Positions 18,427 to 27,158 of a stretch of 64,000 nucleotides of DNA are shown in pieces; position 1 is the stretch's first letter; every line of letters starts with the position of its first letter. Origin of the DNA: Streptomyces sp. WM6386 (lineage in GTDB: Bacteria; Actinomycetota; Actinomycetes; Streptomycetales; Streptomycetaceae); the NCBI RefSeq assembly GCF_000972385.1, contig NZ_JXTE01000003.1, forward strand, positions 1 to 64,000, written 5' to 3'. The notes beneath the pieces were generated by a model that did not search any database, was not told the origin of the DNA, and saw nothing but the letters and a program-made list of their open reading frames with translations. The position numbers and the translations under genes were made by a program.

Positions 18427-19936
18427 CGCCGAGGGCCTGGCTGTCGAGCTCCGGGGAATCACCAAGCGGTTCCCCGGCACGCTCGCCAACGACTCCGTCG
18501 ACCTGACCGTCCGCCACGGCGAGATCCACGCCCTGATGGGCGAGAACGGCGCGGGCAAGTCCACGCTCATGTCGATCCTGTACGGCATGGAGCGCGCCGA
18601 CGCGGGCTCGATCCGCGTCGACGGCCGTGCCGCGCACTTCGCCAGCCCGAGCGACGCGATGGCCGCCGGGCTCGGCATGGTCCACCAGAGCTTCAAGCTG
18701 TTCGACTCGCTGACGGTCGCCGAGAACGTCGTCTACGCCGCCGAGCCGCGCCGCTTCGGCCTGGTGGACCGCGCCGCGGCCCGCCGCCGGGTGCGCGAGC
18801 TCGCCGAGGAGCACGGCCTCGCCGTGGACCCGGACGCGCGCGTCGGTGATCTGCCCGTGGGTCTGCGCCAGCGCGTGGAGATCCTCAAGCTGGTGCACCG
18901 CGGTGCCCGCACGCTGATCCTCGACGAGCCGACGGCGGTGCTCACACCGGCCGAGGCGGACGCCCTGTTCGCGGTGCTCAAGTCGCTGGCCGCGCAGGGC
19001 CGTACGGTGATCCTCGTCACGCACAAGCTCCGCGAGGTGCTGGAGGGCAGCGACCACGTGACCGTCCTGCGGGACGGCAGGGTGGTCGCCCGCCTGGTCA
19101 CCGCGGAGACCTCCGCCGACGAGATCGCGGCAGCCATGACCGGCCGCGCGGTCGAACTCGACCGCATCCACGCCGAGGGCACATCCGGTGACGCCGTACT
19201 GGAGGTGACCGGTCTCGCCACCGACGGGGTGCACGGCGCCGGACTCACCGTCCGCGCCGGCGAGATCGTCGGCATCGCGGGCGTCGCGGGCAACGGCCAG
19301 AGCGAGCTGGTCGAGGCGCTGGCCGGTCTGCGGCCGACCACCGCCGGGCGGGTGACCCTCAAGAACGAGGACATCACCCATGCCTCCGCCACCGAGCGCC
19401 GTCTCAAGGGCCTGGCGTACGTCCCCGAGGATCGTCACGCGGTCGGTACGGCGCCCGCGGCGTCCGTCGCCGACAACCTCGCGATGGGCCACCACCGTAC
19501 GTCCCTGTCCTCCCGCGGCCTGCTGCCGCCGCATGCCGTACGGGCGCACGCGCAGCGGCTGATCGAGCGGTTCGGCGTCAAGGCGTCGAGCCCCGAGGTC
19601 CCCGCCTCCGCGCTGTCCGGCGGCAATCTCCAGAAGCTGCTGATCGGCCGCGAACTCGCCCATGACGCCCCGTTGTTGCTCGTCGAGCAGCCCACGCGCG
19701 GTGTCGACATCGGCGCCATCCAGAACATCCACGACCAGATCGTCGCCTACCGCGACGCCGGCCACGCCGTCCTCCTCGTCTCGGCCGAACTGAGCGAGAT
19801 CCGGGGCCTGGCGGACCGGGTGCTGGTGATGTACGAGGGCCGGATCACGGCGTCGTACGACAAGAACGAGGCGGACGAACGGACACTGGGCCTCGCGATG
19901 GCAGGCGCCCAGGTCACGGTGGAGGCCGTCGACTGA
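18407..19936 (+). CDS. nucleoside ABC transporter ATPase (duplicated NBD)
   Basis: A 509-residue ATPase with two nucleotide-binding halves, of the YufO/NupO type that pairs with BMP receptors. First half: P-loop GENGAGKST, signature LPVGLRQRVEILK, Walker B LILDEPTAVLTP. Second half: degenerate P-loop GVAGNGQSE, signature LSGGNLQKLLIGREL and LLLVEQPTRGVD. The ATG at 18407 lies inside the receptor gene (20-bp overlap), so translation is probably coupled. The permease gene follows 1 bp after its stop. Confidence 0.88.
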   Translation: MTPPRADAEGLAVELRGITKRFPGTLANDSVDLTVRHGEIHALMGENGAGKSTLMSILYGMERADAGSIRVDGRAAHFASPSDAMAAGLGMVHQSFKLFDSLTVAENVVYAAEPRRFGLVDRAAARRRVRELAEEHGLAVDPDARVGDLPVGLRQRVEILKLVHRGARTLILDEPTAVLTPAEADALFAVLKSLAAQGRTVILVTHKLREVLEGSDHVTVLRDGRVVARLVTAETSADEIAAAMTGRAVELDRIHAEGTSGDAVLEVTGLATDGVHGAGLTVRAGEIVGIAGVAGNGQSELVEALAGLRPTTAGRVTLKNEDITHASATERRLKGLAYVPEDRHAVGTAPAASVADNLAMGHHRTSLSSRGLLPPHAVRAHAQRLIERFGVKASSPEVPASALSGGNLQKLLIGRELAHDAPLLLVEQPTRGVDIGAIQNIHDQIVAYRDAGHAVLLVSAELSEIRGLADRVLVMYEGRITASYDKNEADERTLGLAMAGAQVTVEAVD

Positions 19937-19937
19937 C

Positions 19938-20996
19938 ATGACCAACCGGATATCCGGAGCCCTGCGCTCCCCCATCACCTTCTCCGTGCTCGCCGGCGTC
20001 CTCATCGGCGCGCTCTTCCTGGTCGGCACCGGAGCGGACCCGATAGCGGCGTACGAGGCGGTCCTCACCGGCTCGCTCGGCGCCGACGGCATCGGCTCCA
20101 CGCTCACCACCGTCACCAGCGTGCTCGGCATGGCCCTGGCGCTGGCGATCCCGCTGCGCGCCGGGCTCATCAACCTCGGCGGCGACGGCCAGATGGTCCT
20201 CGGCGGCATCACCGCGGCCGTGACCGGCCTGTACTCCCCGCTGCCGGCGCCCCTCACCGTCGTACTCGCGCTGCTCGCGGGCATGGCGGCGGGCGCCGCC
20301 TACGCCACGCTGGCCGCCCTGTGCGAGAACCACCTCGGCGTGCCGCTCCTGGTCAGCAGCCTGCTGCTGAGCTACCCGGCGGTCTCGCTCGCCTCCTACC
20401 TGGCGCGCTACCCGCTCAAGGAGCCCGGCTCCAGCCTGCCGCAGACACGGGCGATGCCCGACGGCGTGGCACTGCCCGCCTTCGGTGACTCCACGGTCAC
20501 CTTCGGTCTGGTTCTGGTCGTTCTCGCGGCGGGCGCGTACTGGTTCACGGACAAGCGAACCGCGTTCGGGTACGAGATACGCATGACCGGTCTCAACGCG
20601 CGCTTCTCCGCGTACGCGGGTGTCGAACGCCGGGGCCTGACCCTGAAGTTGATGTCCGTGTCGGGAGCGATCGCCGGACTCGTGGGCGCCATCGGGGTGT
20701 TGAGCTTCCCGTACCGCTTCGTCGACGGCTCGCTCACCGCCCCCGGCTACACCTGGACGGGACTTACGGCCGCCCTGCTGGCCACGGCGGCTCCGCTCGG
20801 TACGGTGATCGCGTCGTTCTTCTTCGCCGTCCTCTCGGTCGGCGGTCTCGCGATGGAGCGGACGACCGAGGTGCCGCGTGAGCTGACACAGGTGCTCCAG
20901 GCGATCGTGATCGTGTTCCTGGCGGCCCGGCTGACCTTCCCGCGCTTCACCCGCCGCAAGGCCAAGACAGACGTCAACGTCAAGGAGGCCGTGTGA
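19938..20996 (+). CDS. nucleoside ABC transporter permease 1
   Basis: A 352-residue inner-membrane subunit (NupP-like) with many hydrophobic segments and the family motif LAIPLRAGLINLGGDGQMVLGG, then EIRMTGLNARFSAYAGV in the loop facing the ATPase. It forms the pore together with the next gene product; its stop overlaps that gene's start. Part of the receptor-ATPase-permease-permease-phosphorylase-deaminase operon. Confidence 0.88.
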   Translation: MTNRISGALRSPITFSVLAGVLIGALFLVGTGADPIAAYEAVLTGSLGADGIGSTLTTVTSVLGMALALAIPLRAGLINLGGDGQMVLGGITAAVTGLYSPLPAPLTVVLALLAGMAAGAAYATLAALCENHLGVPLLVSSLLLSYPAVSLASYLARYPLKEPGSSLPQTRAMPDGVALPAFGDSTVTFGLVLVVLAAGAYWFTDKRTAFGYEIRMTGLNARFSAYAGVERRGLTLKLMSVSGAIAGLVGAIGVLSFPYRFVDGSLTAPGYTWTGLTAALLATAAPLGTVIASFFFAVLSVGGLAMERTTEVPRELTQVLQAIVIVFLAARLTFPRFTRRKAKTDVNVKEAV

Positions 20997-21862
20997 TGTT
21001 CTTCGACTCCGACCTCCTCATGTCGGCGCTGCGCGCGCTGACGCCGATCCTGCTGGCCGCGCTCGGCGGAGCCGTCTGCGAGCGTGCGGGCGTCTTCAAC
21101 ATCGGCCTCGAAGGCATGATGCTGATGGGCTGCTTCACCGCCGTGGCCACGAGCTGGTTCACCGGCAGCCCCTGGCTGGGAGTGCTCGCGGCGGCGCTGG
21201 CCGCGGCGGCGTACTCGCTGATCCTCGCGGTCGGGACGGTCACGCTGCGCGGCGACGCGGTGGTTCTCGGTATCGCGATGAATCTGCTGGCCGTGGGGCT
21301 GACGAGCTTCCTGCTCCGTACGGTCTTCGGCGTGCAGGGCACCTTCGACGACCCGTCCCTTCTCGGCCTGCCCCTGATCGGCGGCCTCAGCCCGCTCGCC
21401 TATCTGGCGTGGGCGGCGGTCGCGGTGGCCGCGGTGATGCTGTCCCGGCATGTGTGGGGACTGCGCCTGCGCGGGGTCGGCGAGGCACCGGACGCGGCGG
21501 CCACGCTCGGGGTGAGCCCGGCGAAGTACAAGTACGCGGCCGTGCTGGTCTCGGGTGTCCTGTGCGGTCTCGCCGGGGCCCAACTCGCCCTCGGCAACGT
21601 CACGTTGTTCACCGAGAACATGACCGCGGGCCGCGGCTGGATCGCCGTCGTCGCCGTGATGCTCGGTCGCGCCCTGCCCCTCGGTGTGCTGCTGGCCGCG
21701 CTGCTCTTCGGCCTCGCCGAGGCGGCCGGCTTCCGTCTCCAGGGCCTCGGTCTGCCGCAGCAGGCGACCGACGCCGCGCCGTACGTCGTCACGCTGGGCG
21801 CCCTCTTCCTCACCACGGCACGCCGTCGCCGTACCCGTCCGTCCACCGGAGCCGCCGCATGA
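20996..21862 (+). CDS. nucleoside ABC transporter permease 2
   Basis: A 288-residue second permease (NupQ-like). The signature GAVCERAGVFNIGLEGMMLMG near the N terminus and the cytoplasmic-loop LRGVGEAPDAAATLGVSPAKYK are typical. The ATG at 20996 is preferred because AAGGAGG (20982-20988) is 7 bases before it; a GTG at 20993 is also in frame. The start overlaps the stop of permease 1 by one base and its end overlaps the phosphorylase gene by 4 bp, so the operon is tightly coupled. Confidence 0.88.
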   Translation: MFFDSDLLMSALRALTPILLAALGGAVCERAGVFNIGLEGMMLMGCFTAVATSWFTGSPWLGVLAAALAAAAYSLILAVGTVTLRGDAVVLGIAMNLLAVGLTSFLLRTVFGVQGTFDDPSLLGLPLIGGLSPLAYLAWAAVAVAAVMLSRHVWGLRLRGVGEAPDAAATLGVSPAKYKYAAVLVSGVLCGLAGAQLALGNVTLFTENMTAGRGWIAVVAVMLGRALPLGVLLAALLFGLAEAAGFRLQGLGLPQQATDAAPYVVTLGALFLTTARRRRTRPSTGAAA

Positions 21863-22611
21863 CGCAGGACCTGCTGCCCATCACCCGCATACCCCGCACC
21901 GGTCTGCCGCCGCACGCGGTCGTCGTCGGCGACCCGGCGCGCGCCGCGGCCGTCGCCGCGCTGCTCGACGGGGCCGTGGAGGTCTCGTACCACCGCGAAT
22001 ACCGTACGTTCAGCGGCAGTTGGAAGGGCCTGCCGGTCGTCGTCGCCTCGCACGGGGTGGGCGGTCCGGGCGCGATCCTGCTGTTCCAGGAGCTCGCGGA
22101 CGCGGGGATCCACACCATCCTGCGGTTCGGCACGGCGGGCGCGATGAAGCCCGGGATCGGCGACGGCGACCTCGTCATCGCGGAGGCGGCCGTCCGCGAC
22201 GACGGTGTCACCCACCAGCTGCTCCCGCCGGAGTACCCCGCGGTCTCCTCCCCCGAGGCGGTCATCGCGCTCCAGCGTGCGGCCCGCGAGGCGAACGCCC
22301 CGCACCACCGCGGCATCGTCTGGACCCGGGCGGCCTTCCAGCCCGGCCTCCTCCCGCTCTTCTCCTACGACGGTGCCGGCCTCGCCGCCATCGAGATGGA
22401 GCTCTCCGCACTGCTGGTCACGGCGTCGCTGCGCGGGCTGGTCGCGGGCGGCGTCCTCGTCATCGACGGGGCGAACGCGGACGAGCTGGTGAACGAGGAG
22501 GGCGCCAGCGCATACGACCCGCACCGCGATGTCGTCGCGGCGGGCGTCGAGCGGGGTGCGCTGGTGTCGCTGGAGGCGCTGCGGCTGCTGGCGGAGGAGT
22601 ACCGGGCGTGA
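21859..22611 (+). CDS. nucleoside phosphorylase (NP-I/uridine phosphorylase type)
   Basis: A 250-residue member of the PNP/UDP phosphorylase family, which splits a nucleoside with phosphate into base and (deoxy)ribose-1-phosphate. Visible motifs are the phosphate-binding VVVGDPARAA, SHGVGGPGAILLFQEL, the FGTAGAM loop, and the ribose/base motif AIEMELSALL (the Met-Glu motif). It is coupled to a nucleoside importer upstream and a deaminase downstream (4-bp overlaps each side). In this setting it may cleave the deaminated product methylthioinosine to hypoxanthine and MTR-1-phosphate for MtnA. That substrate is inferred; inosine or uridine are alternatives. Confidence 0.8.
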   Translation: MTQDLLPITRIPRTGLPPHAVVVGDPARAAAVAALLDGAVEVSYHREYRTFSGSWKGLPVVVASHGVGGPGAILLFQELADAGIHTILRFGTAGAMKPGIGDGDLVIAEAAVRDDGVTHQLLPPEYPAVSSPEAVIALQRAAREANAPHHRGIVWTRAAFQPGLLPLFSYDGAGLAAIEMELSALLVTASLRGLVAGGVLVIDGANADELVNEEGASAYDPHRDVVAAGVERGALVSLEALRLLAEEYRA

Positions 22612-23903
22612 GCATCGACCTGCTGATCCACGGCGGCGACGTCCTGACCGTGGACGACGAGGGAACTGTCGTACGGGACGGGGCTGTTGCCGTCCATGAG
22701 GGCGAGATCGTCGCCGTGGGTTCCGCCGAGGAGCTGGGTACGCGCTTCACGGCCGCCGAATCCATCGACGCCACGGGCTGTCTCGTCCTTCCAGGGCTGG
22801 TCAACACCCACACCCACCTCGCGATGACCCTGCTGCGCGGCCGCGCCGACGACGTCACCCTCCAGGGCTTCCTGGAGCGGGTGCTGAAGTGGGAGGCCGA
22901 GCTGCTGACGCCGGCGAACGTGGCGGCGGCGGTGCGGCTGGCGGTCGCCGAGAGCGTACGGGCGGGGGTGACCTCGGCGCTCGACATGTACTGGTTCCAC
23001 GAGGCGGCCGAGCAGGCGGCACGTGAGGCGGGCTGGCGGCTGCACACCGGGCCCACCTTCATGGACGTGCCCGGCCCGCCCGACGGCATCGCCTACGAGG
23101 ACCGCCTGGACTGGGCGCGCCGGGACCTGGCGGCCCGCGGCACGGCCCGCCCCGGTACCCGCCCGGTCCTCTTCGCGCACTCCACGTACACCCTGAGCCC
23201 GGACCAGCTCACCGAGATCTTCGCCCTGGCCCGGGAGTTCGGCGCTCTGCTGCACATCCACGCCTCGGAGAACGCGACCGAGGTCGCCACCGTCGAGGTC
23301 AAGTACGGCAAGCGTCCGGTGGAGTTGCTCGACGCACTCGGTCTGCTCGGCCCGGACGTGCTGCTCGCACACGCCGTGGACCTCACCGGACCGGAGATCG
23401 CGGCGCTGGCCCGCACCGGCACGGCGGTCGCCCACTGTCCGGTGTCCAACCTGAAGCTGGGCTGCGGGATCGCGCCGGTGCCACGGCTGCTGAGCGCCGG
23501 GGTGACCGTCGGGCTCGGCACGGACGGGGCCGTCAGCTCCAACACGCTGGATGTGCTGGGGGCCGTGCGGCAGGCGGCGCTGGTGCACAAGGCGGGCGGC
23601 GACCCCACGGCGGTCGGCGCCGAACAGGCCGTACGCATGGCGACGATCGAGGGTGCGCGGGCGCTGGGGCTCGGGGAGCAGCTGGGCTCGCTGGAGGCCG
23701 GGAAGCGGGCCGACCTCATCGTGCTCGACCTGGACGCACCACACCTGCGGCCCGTGCACGATCCGTGGTCGACGCTCGCGTACGCGGCGCACTCGGCGGA
23801 CGTGCGGGACACCGTCGTCGACGGTCGGGTGCTCCTGCGGGACCGGGTGCTGACGACGCTGGACGAGCGTACGGTGATCGCCGACCTGGAGGACCTTGTC
23901 TGA
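22608..23903 (+). CDS. amidohydrolase, MTA/SAH deaminase-like
   Basis: A 431-residue metal-dependent hydrolase of the TrzN/SsnA/MtaD group, which deaminates adenosine-type or triazine substrates. Metal ligands and catalytic residues are readable: HTHLAMTLLRG (first His pair), LLHIHASEN with downstream Glu, VLLAHAVDLT, and the late LGTDGAVSSNTLD aspartate. GTG at 22608 overlaps the phosphorylase stop by 4 bp. The family includes 5'-methylthioadenosine/S-adenosylhomocysteine deaminases; the neighbouring phosphorylase, importer and mtn genes favour MTA or 5'-deoxyadenosine as the true substrate, but the sequence alone does not fix it. Confidence 0.8.
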   Translation: MSIDLLIHGGDVLTVDDEGTVVRDGAVAVHEGEIVAVGSAEELGTRFTAAESIDATGCLVLPGLVNTHTHLAMTLLRGRADDVTLQGFLERVLKWEAELLTPANVAAAVRLAVAESVRAGVTSALDMYWFHEAAEQAAREAGWRLHTGPTFMDVPGPPDGIAYEDRLDWARRDLAARGTARPGTRPVLFAHSTYTLSPDQLTEIFALAREFGALLHIHASENATEVATVEVKYGKRPVELLDALGLLGPDVLLAHAVDLTGPEIAALARTGTAVAHCPVSNLKLGCGIAPVPRLLSAGVTVGLGTDGAVSSNTLDVLGAVRQAALVHKAGGDPTAVGAEQAVRMATIEGARALGLGEQLGSLEAGKRADLIVLDLDAPHLRPVHDPWSTLAYAAHSADVRDTVVDGRVLLRDRVLTTLDERTVIADLEDLV

Positions 23904-23951
23904 GCGGGGCGTTTGGCACCCCGATCGGCAGGTCGGCCCCCATAATGGCGT

Positions 23952-23968
23952 AAGACATCGGATGTCTT
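23952..23968 (+). promoter_or_regulatory. FadR/GntR-type operator
   Basis: A perfect 8-bp inverted repeat with one central base, AAGACATC-G-GATGTCTT, placed between a CATAAT hexamer (23941-23946, possible -10) and the downstream regulator gene, so it would cover the transcription start. Size and symmetry suit the adjacent FadR-type GntR regulator; autoregulation is inferred. Confidence 0.55.
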
Positions 23969-24001
23969 GACGGGCATGCGGGAACCACTGGGAGGCCGGC
24001 C

Positions 24002-24673
24002 ATGGCAGTCACCGACGAGGCGATCGAGAAGATCAAGGGCATGATCGTCTCGGGCGCCCTGCGCCCCGGCGACCGGCTCCCCAAGGAGAGCGAGCTCGCC
24101 TCCGAGCTCGGGCTGTCCCGCAACTCGCTGCGGGAGGCCGTGCGGGCCCTGTCGCTGATCCGGATCCTGGACGTGCGACAGGGCGACGGCACGTATGTGA
24201 CGAGCCTGGACCCTCAACTCCTCCTGGAGGCGCTGAGTTTCGTCGTCGACTTCCACCGCGACGACACCGTCCTGGAGTTCCTGGCCGTCCGCCGCATCCT
24301 GGAGCCGGCCGCGACCTCGATGGCGGCCCTGAGGATCAGCGAGCAGCAACTGAACGCCCTGTCGGCCCAGTTGGACAAACTGGGCTCCGACCCCTCCGTG
24401 GAGGAACTGGTCGCATGCGACCTCGACTTCCATCGGGGCATCGTGCAGAGCTCCGGCAACTCGGTCCTCTGCTCCCTCCTCGACGGCCTGTCGGGCCCCA
24501 CGACCCGGGCGAGGATCTGGCGAGGCCTGACGCAGGAGGACGCGGTCAGCCGCACGCTGCACGAGCACCGCATGATCCTCGCCGCGCTTCGGGATCGTGA
24601 TGCGGAGGCGGCGCGGTCGTGGGCGACGGTGCACATCGCGAGCGTGGAGCAGTGGCTGCGGGCCTCGCTCTGA
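24002..24673 (+). CDS. GntR-family (FadR subfamily) transcriptional regulator
   Basis: A 223-residue regulator. The winged helix (about residues 1-70) includes GALRPGDRLPKESELASELG and LSRNSLREAVRAL; the C-terminal FCD domain (about residues 90-220) has the metal-type ligands in CDLDFHRGIVQSSGN and LHEHRMILAALRDRD. It lies 98 bp after the deaminase gene on the same strand with its own palindrome. It could control the nucleoside-salvage operon, but its ligand is unknown. ATG at 24002 after a GGGAGG. Confidence 0.85.
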   Translation: MAVTDEAIEKIKGMIVSGALRPGDRLPKESELASELGLSRNSLREAVRALSLIRILDVRQGDGTYVTSLDPQLLLEALSFVVDFHRDDTVLEFLAVRRILEPAATSMAALRISEQQLNALSAQLDKLGSDPSVEELVACDLDFHRGIVQSSGNSVLCSLLDGLSGPTTRARIWRGLTQEDAVSRTLHEHRMILAALRDRDAEAARSWATVHIASVEQWLRASL

Positions 24674-24903
24674 ACTGCCGTTCCGTGCCTCGCCGGGTCA
24701 TCCGACGTCTACCCGGGTCACCGAGCCGCTGTGGGGGCAGGCGTGCACGGTGATCCGGCACAGATCCGAGGAATGGAGAGTGTTCCGGGGTGGCTAATGG
24801 GGCAGTGATGCGTTCACTCCCCCGTGCAAGGGGGCTGCGGACGCCCCCGTTGGACGCCGTAAGGTTGGGGCGTACGTGAGGGCACATCGGAAGGAGGCAC
24901 TGG

Positions 24904-25890
24904 GTGATCGAGCTCGAGGGGGTACCCGAGCTGATCGACCCGGTCATGGTGGCCGCGTTCGAGGGCTGGAACGATGCCGGCGACGCCGCCTCCACCGCGG
25001 TCGCGCATCTGGACAGGGAATGGAAGGGCGAGGTGTTCGCGGCGCTGGACGCCGAGGACTACTACGACTTCCAGGTGAACCGCCCCACGGTGTGGCTGGA
25101 CGGCGGTGTACGGAAGATCACATGGCCGACGACCCGCCTCTCGGTGGTCCGCGTCGGCGGCGACAAGCCGCGTGATCTCGTACTGGTCCGAGGTATCGAA
25201 CCCTCCATGCGCTGGCGCTCGTTCTGCAACGAGCTCCTCGGCTTCGCCCACGAGTTGGGCGTGGAGCTGGTCGTGATCCTGGGCGCCCTGCTCGGCGACA
25301 CCCCGCACACGCGTCCGGTCCCGATCAGCGGGACCACGTCCGACCCGGACCTGGCCCAGCGCATGGACCTGGAGGAGACCAAGTACGAGGGCCCCACGGG
25401 CATCGTCGGCGTCCTCCAGGAGGCCTGCACGCACGCGGGCGTACCGGCGGTCAGCCTCTGGGCGGCCGTACCGCACTACGTGTCGCAGCCGCCGAACCCG
25501 AAGGCGACGCTGGCGCTGCTGAACCGGCTCGAGGACCTGATCGACGTACGCATCCCGTTGGGCGAGCTGCCCGAGGACGCGCGCGCCTGGCAGGTGGGTG
25601 TGGACCAGCTGGCCGCCGAGGACACCGAGGTCGCCGAGTACGTGCAGACGCTGGAGGAGGCCCGGGACACCGCGGAGCTGCCGGAGGCGACGGGCGAGGC
25701 GATCGCCCGCGAGTTCGAGCGGTATCTGCGCAGACGGGACGGCGGCGGCCCGACCCCGCCGGGCGGGCACGCGACCGAGGGCGGCGACGGTACGTATCTG
25801 CGGGACAACCCCAGCGGTCGTCCGCGGCCGCCGAAGCCGCCGAAGTCGGGCGGCGGCGGCACGGACGAGGAGGAGTCGTCGGAGGAGTGA
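24904..25890 (+). CDS. PAC2 family protein (proteasome-assembly-chaperone fold)
   Basis: A 328-residue PAC2 protein. The N-terminal MIELEGVPELIDPVMVAAFEGWNDAGDAAS stretch (given here as family hallmark EGWNDAG) and the central LVVILGALLGDTPHTRP and EEACTHAGVPAVSLWAAVPHYV match the family. The C terminus is a charged, Gly/Pro-rich tail ending in a Glu/Ser run. GTG at 24904 with AAGGAGG 6 bases upstream. Actinobacteria keep a PAC2 gene near mshC; from memory, the S. coelicolor gene at this position (SCO1662) was reported as the ParA-interacting protein ParJ, which I cannot confirm here. It ends at a hairpin shared with the convergent gene. Confidence 0.75.
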   Translation: MIELEGVPELIDPVMVAAFEGWNDAGDAASTAVAHLDREWKGEVFAALDAEDYYDFQVNRPTVWLDGGVRKITWPTTRLSVVRVGGDKPRDLVLVRGIEPSMRWRSFCNELLGFAHELGVELVVILGALLGDTPHTRPVPISGTTSDPDLAQRMDLEETKYEGPTGIVGVLQEACTHAGVPAVSLWAAVPHYVSQPPNPKATLALLNRLEDLIDVRIPLGELPEDARAWQVGVDQLAAEDTEVAEYVQTLEEARDTAELPEATGEAIAREFERYLRRRDGGGPTPPGGHATEGGDGTYLRDNPSGRPRPPKPPKSGGGGTDEEESSEE

Positions 25891-25894
25891 GACG

Positions 25895-25922
25895 GAGGTG
25901 GGCGGTTCGCACCGCCCACCTC
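25895..25922. terminator. bidirectional terminator
   Basis: A perfect 11-bp inverted repeat GAGGTGGGCGG / CCGCCCACCTC with a 6-base loop, between the convergent PAC2 and beta-propeller genes. Confidence 0.8.
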
Positions 25923-25926
25923 ACGG

Positions 25927-26883
25927 TCACACCTGCGGTACCGCCACGACGTCGTACTCGGTGTCGGGCGTCGGTTCCACGTCGAAGCGGGCGTTGGGCA
26001 GATACAGCTTCTCGCCCCAGGCCGCGACGGTCGTCGGGATACGGAAGCGGGAGTCGGTGATCCTGACGATCGCCGTGCCCTTCGTGCCGGCGGCGTTCAG
26101 CCGGAACACATCGATCGCGTTCTGCTGCTGCTGGACGACGTAGAGGGTCCTGCCGAGCAGCAACAGGCCGTCCCCGTTGGGGATTTTGGCCCCGCCGAGG
26201 TCGACGGCGCGGGCGACTCCGGTGCGCGGGTCGACCCGTTCGAGGGTGCCGCCGTCGGCGAAGCCGTTCACCACGAGCAGGGCGCGACCGTCGGGGGTGC
26301 GCTCGATGCCGTTGGCCGTGAAGTCGTCGCCCTGGACCCAGTCGCCGGTCAGCGGGACGGTCTCGACGCCCTTGGGCTCGTCGTGCTTGCCGAGGTTCAG
26401 CCTGTAGAGCTGTGGCTTGAAGGAGTCGGTGAACCAGGCGGCGCCCGGGGTGAGGATCACATCGTTCACAAAGGTGCCGCCGGTGGCGTAGACCTTCTCG
26501 ATCTCCCCGGAGCGGGCGTCCACCGTGCGGATCTCGCCGCTGCCGCCGCCGGCGAGGAAGAGCCGCCGGCCATGGCAGTCGATCTTCAGGCCCACGGTCT
26601 GGTGCCCGTCGCCGAGGCCCTTGCTGATCACCGAGCCCCGGCCGGTGGCGAGGCTCGCCCGGTAGATGTCGCCGTTGAGGAGCGAACCGAAGTAGCCGAA
26701 GGGCTTGTTGCCGATGGCGATGCCCTCGGGCTGGAAGCCGTCCGGCAGGGGGAACTGGTCGGGCCAGGCGGCCTTGTGTGTCTCGGCCGCGTGGGCCGTG
26801 CCGCCGAGCAGCGCTGCTCCCGTCAGCGCCGCGGTCGCGGTGAGGAGTCTTCGACGTGCGAAGGAACGGTCCGTGGGTGCCAC
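25927..26883 (-). CDS. secreted SMP-30/gluconolactonase-like beta-propeller protein
   Basis: A 318-residue exported protein. The N terminus has an RRR followed by a hydrophobic stretch and an AHAAE cleavage region, so it could use Tat or Sec. The rest is a six-bladed-propeller-like repeat pattern: FVNDVILTPGAAWFTDS, ANGIERTPDGRALLVVNG and IPNGDGLLLLGRTLYVV resemble NHL/SMP-30 blades. Homologues in Streptomyces are sometimes labelled superoxide dismutase, which the sequence does not support. GTG at 26883 (after AGAAGGA) is preferred to a TTG at 26901. Single gene; substrate unknown. Confidence 0.65.
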   Translation of the reverse strand: MAPTDRSFARRRLLTATAALTGAALLGGTAHAAETHKAAWPDQFPLPDGFQPEGIAIGNKPFGYFGSLLNGDIYRASLATGRGSVISKGLGDGHQTVGLKIDCHGRRLFLAGGGSGEIRTVDARSGEIEKVYATGGTFVNDVILTPGAAWFTDSFKPQLYRLNLGKHDEPKGVETVPLTGDWVQGDDFTANGIERTPDGRALLVVNGFADGGTLERVDPRTGVARAVDLGGAKIPNGDGLLLLGRTLYVVQQQQNAIDVFRLNAAGTKGTAIVRITDSRFRIPTTVAAWGEKLYLPNARFDVEPTPDTEYDVVAVPQV

Positions 26884-27158
26884 TGTGCGTCCTTCTGCCA
26901 AGGGCCGACGGGATGGCCGGCCGAACGGTCAACAGACGCTCCCACCCCATCACATGACCGTCACCTCCGCAGTCTTTGGCCGGATTGCCACGTGACATCT
27001 GTTTCAGGACGGATTGCACACGTTACCCAATTCAACTTGTTTCCAAACCGAGTTGGCGAACACGGGGTGGACGGGGCGCCGTCGGAGTGCTTGGTTGTCC
27101 CACGGAGGCCCACCACCCGCAACCAGGCACCCGCAAGGACCGAAGGGAGCGGAACCCG

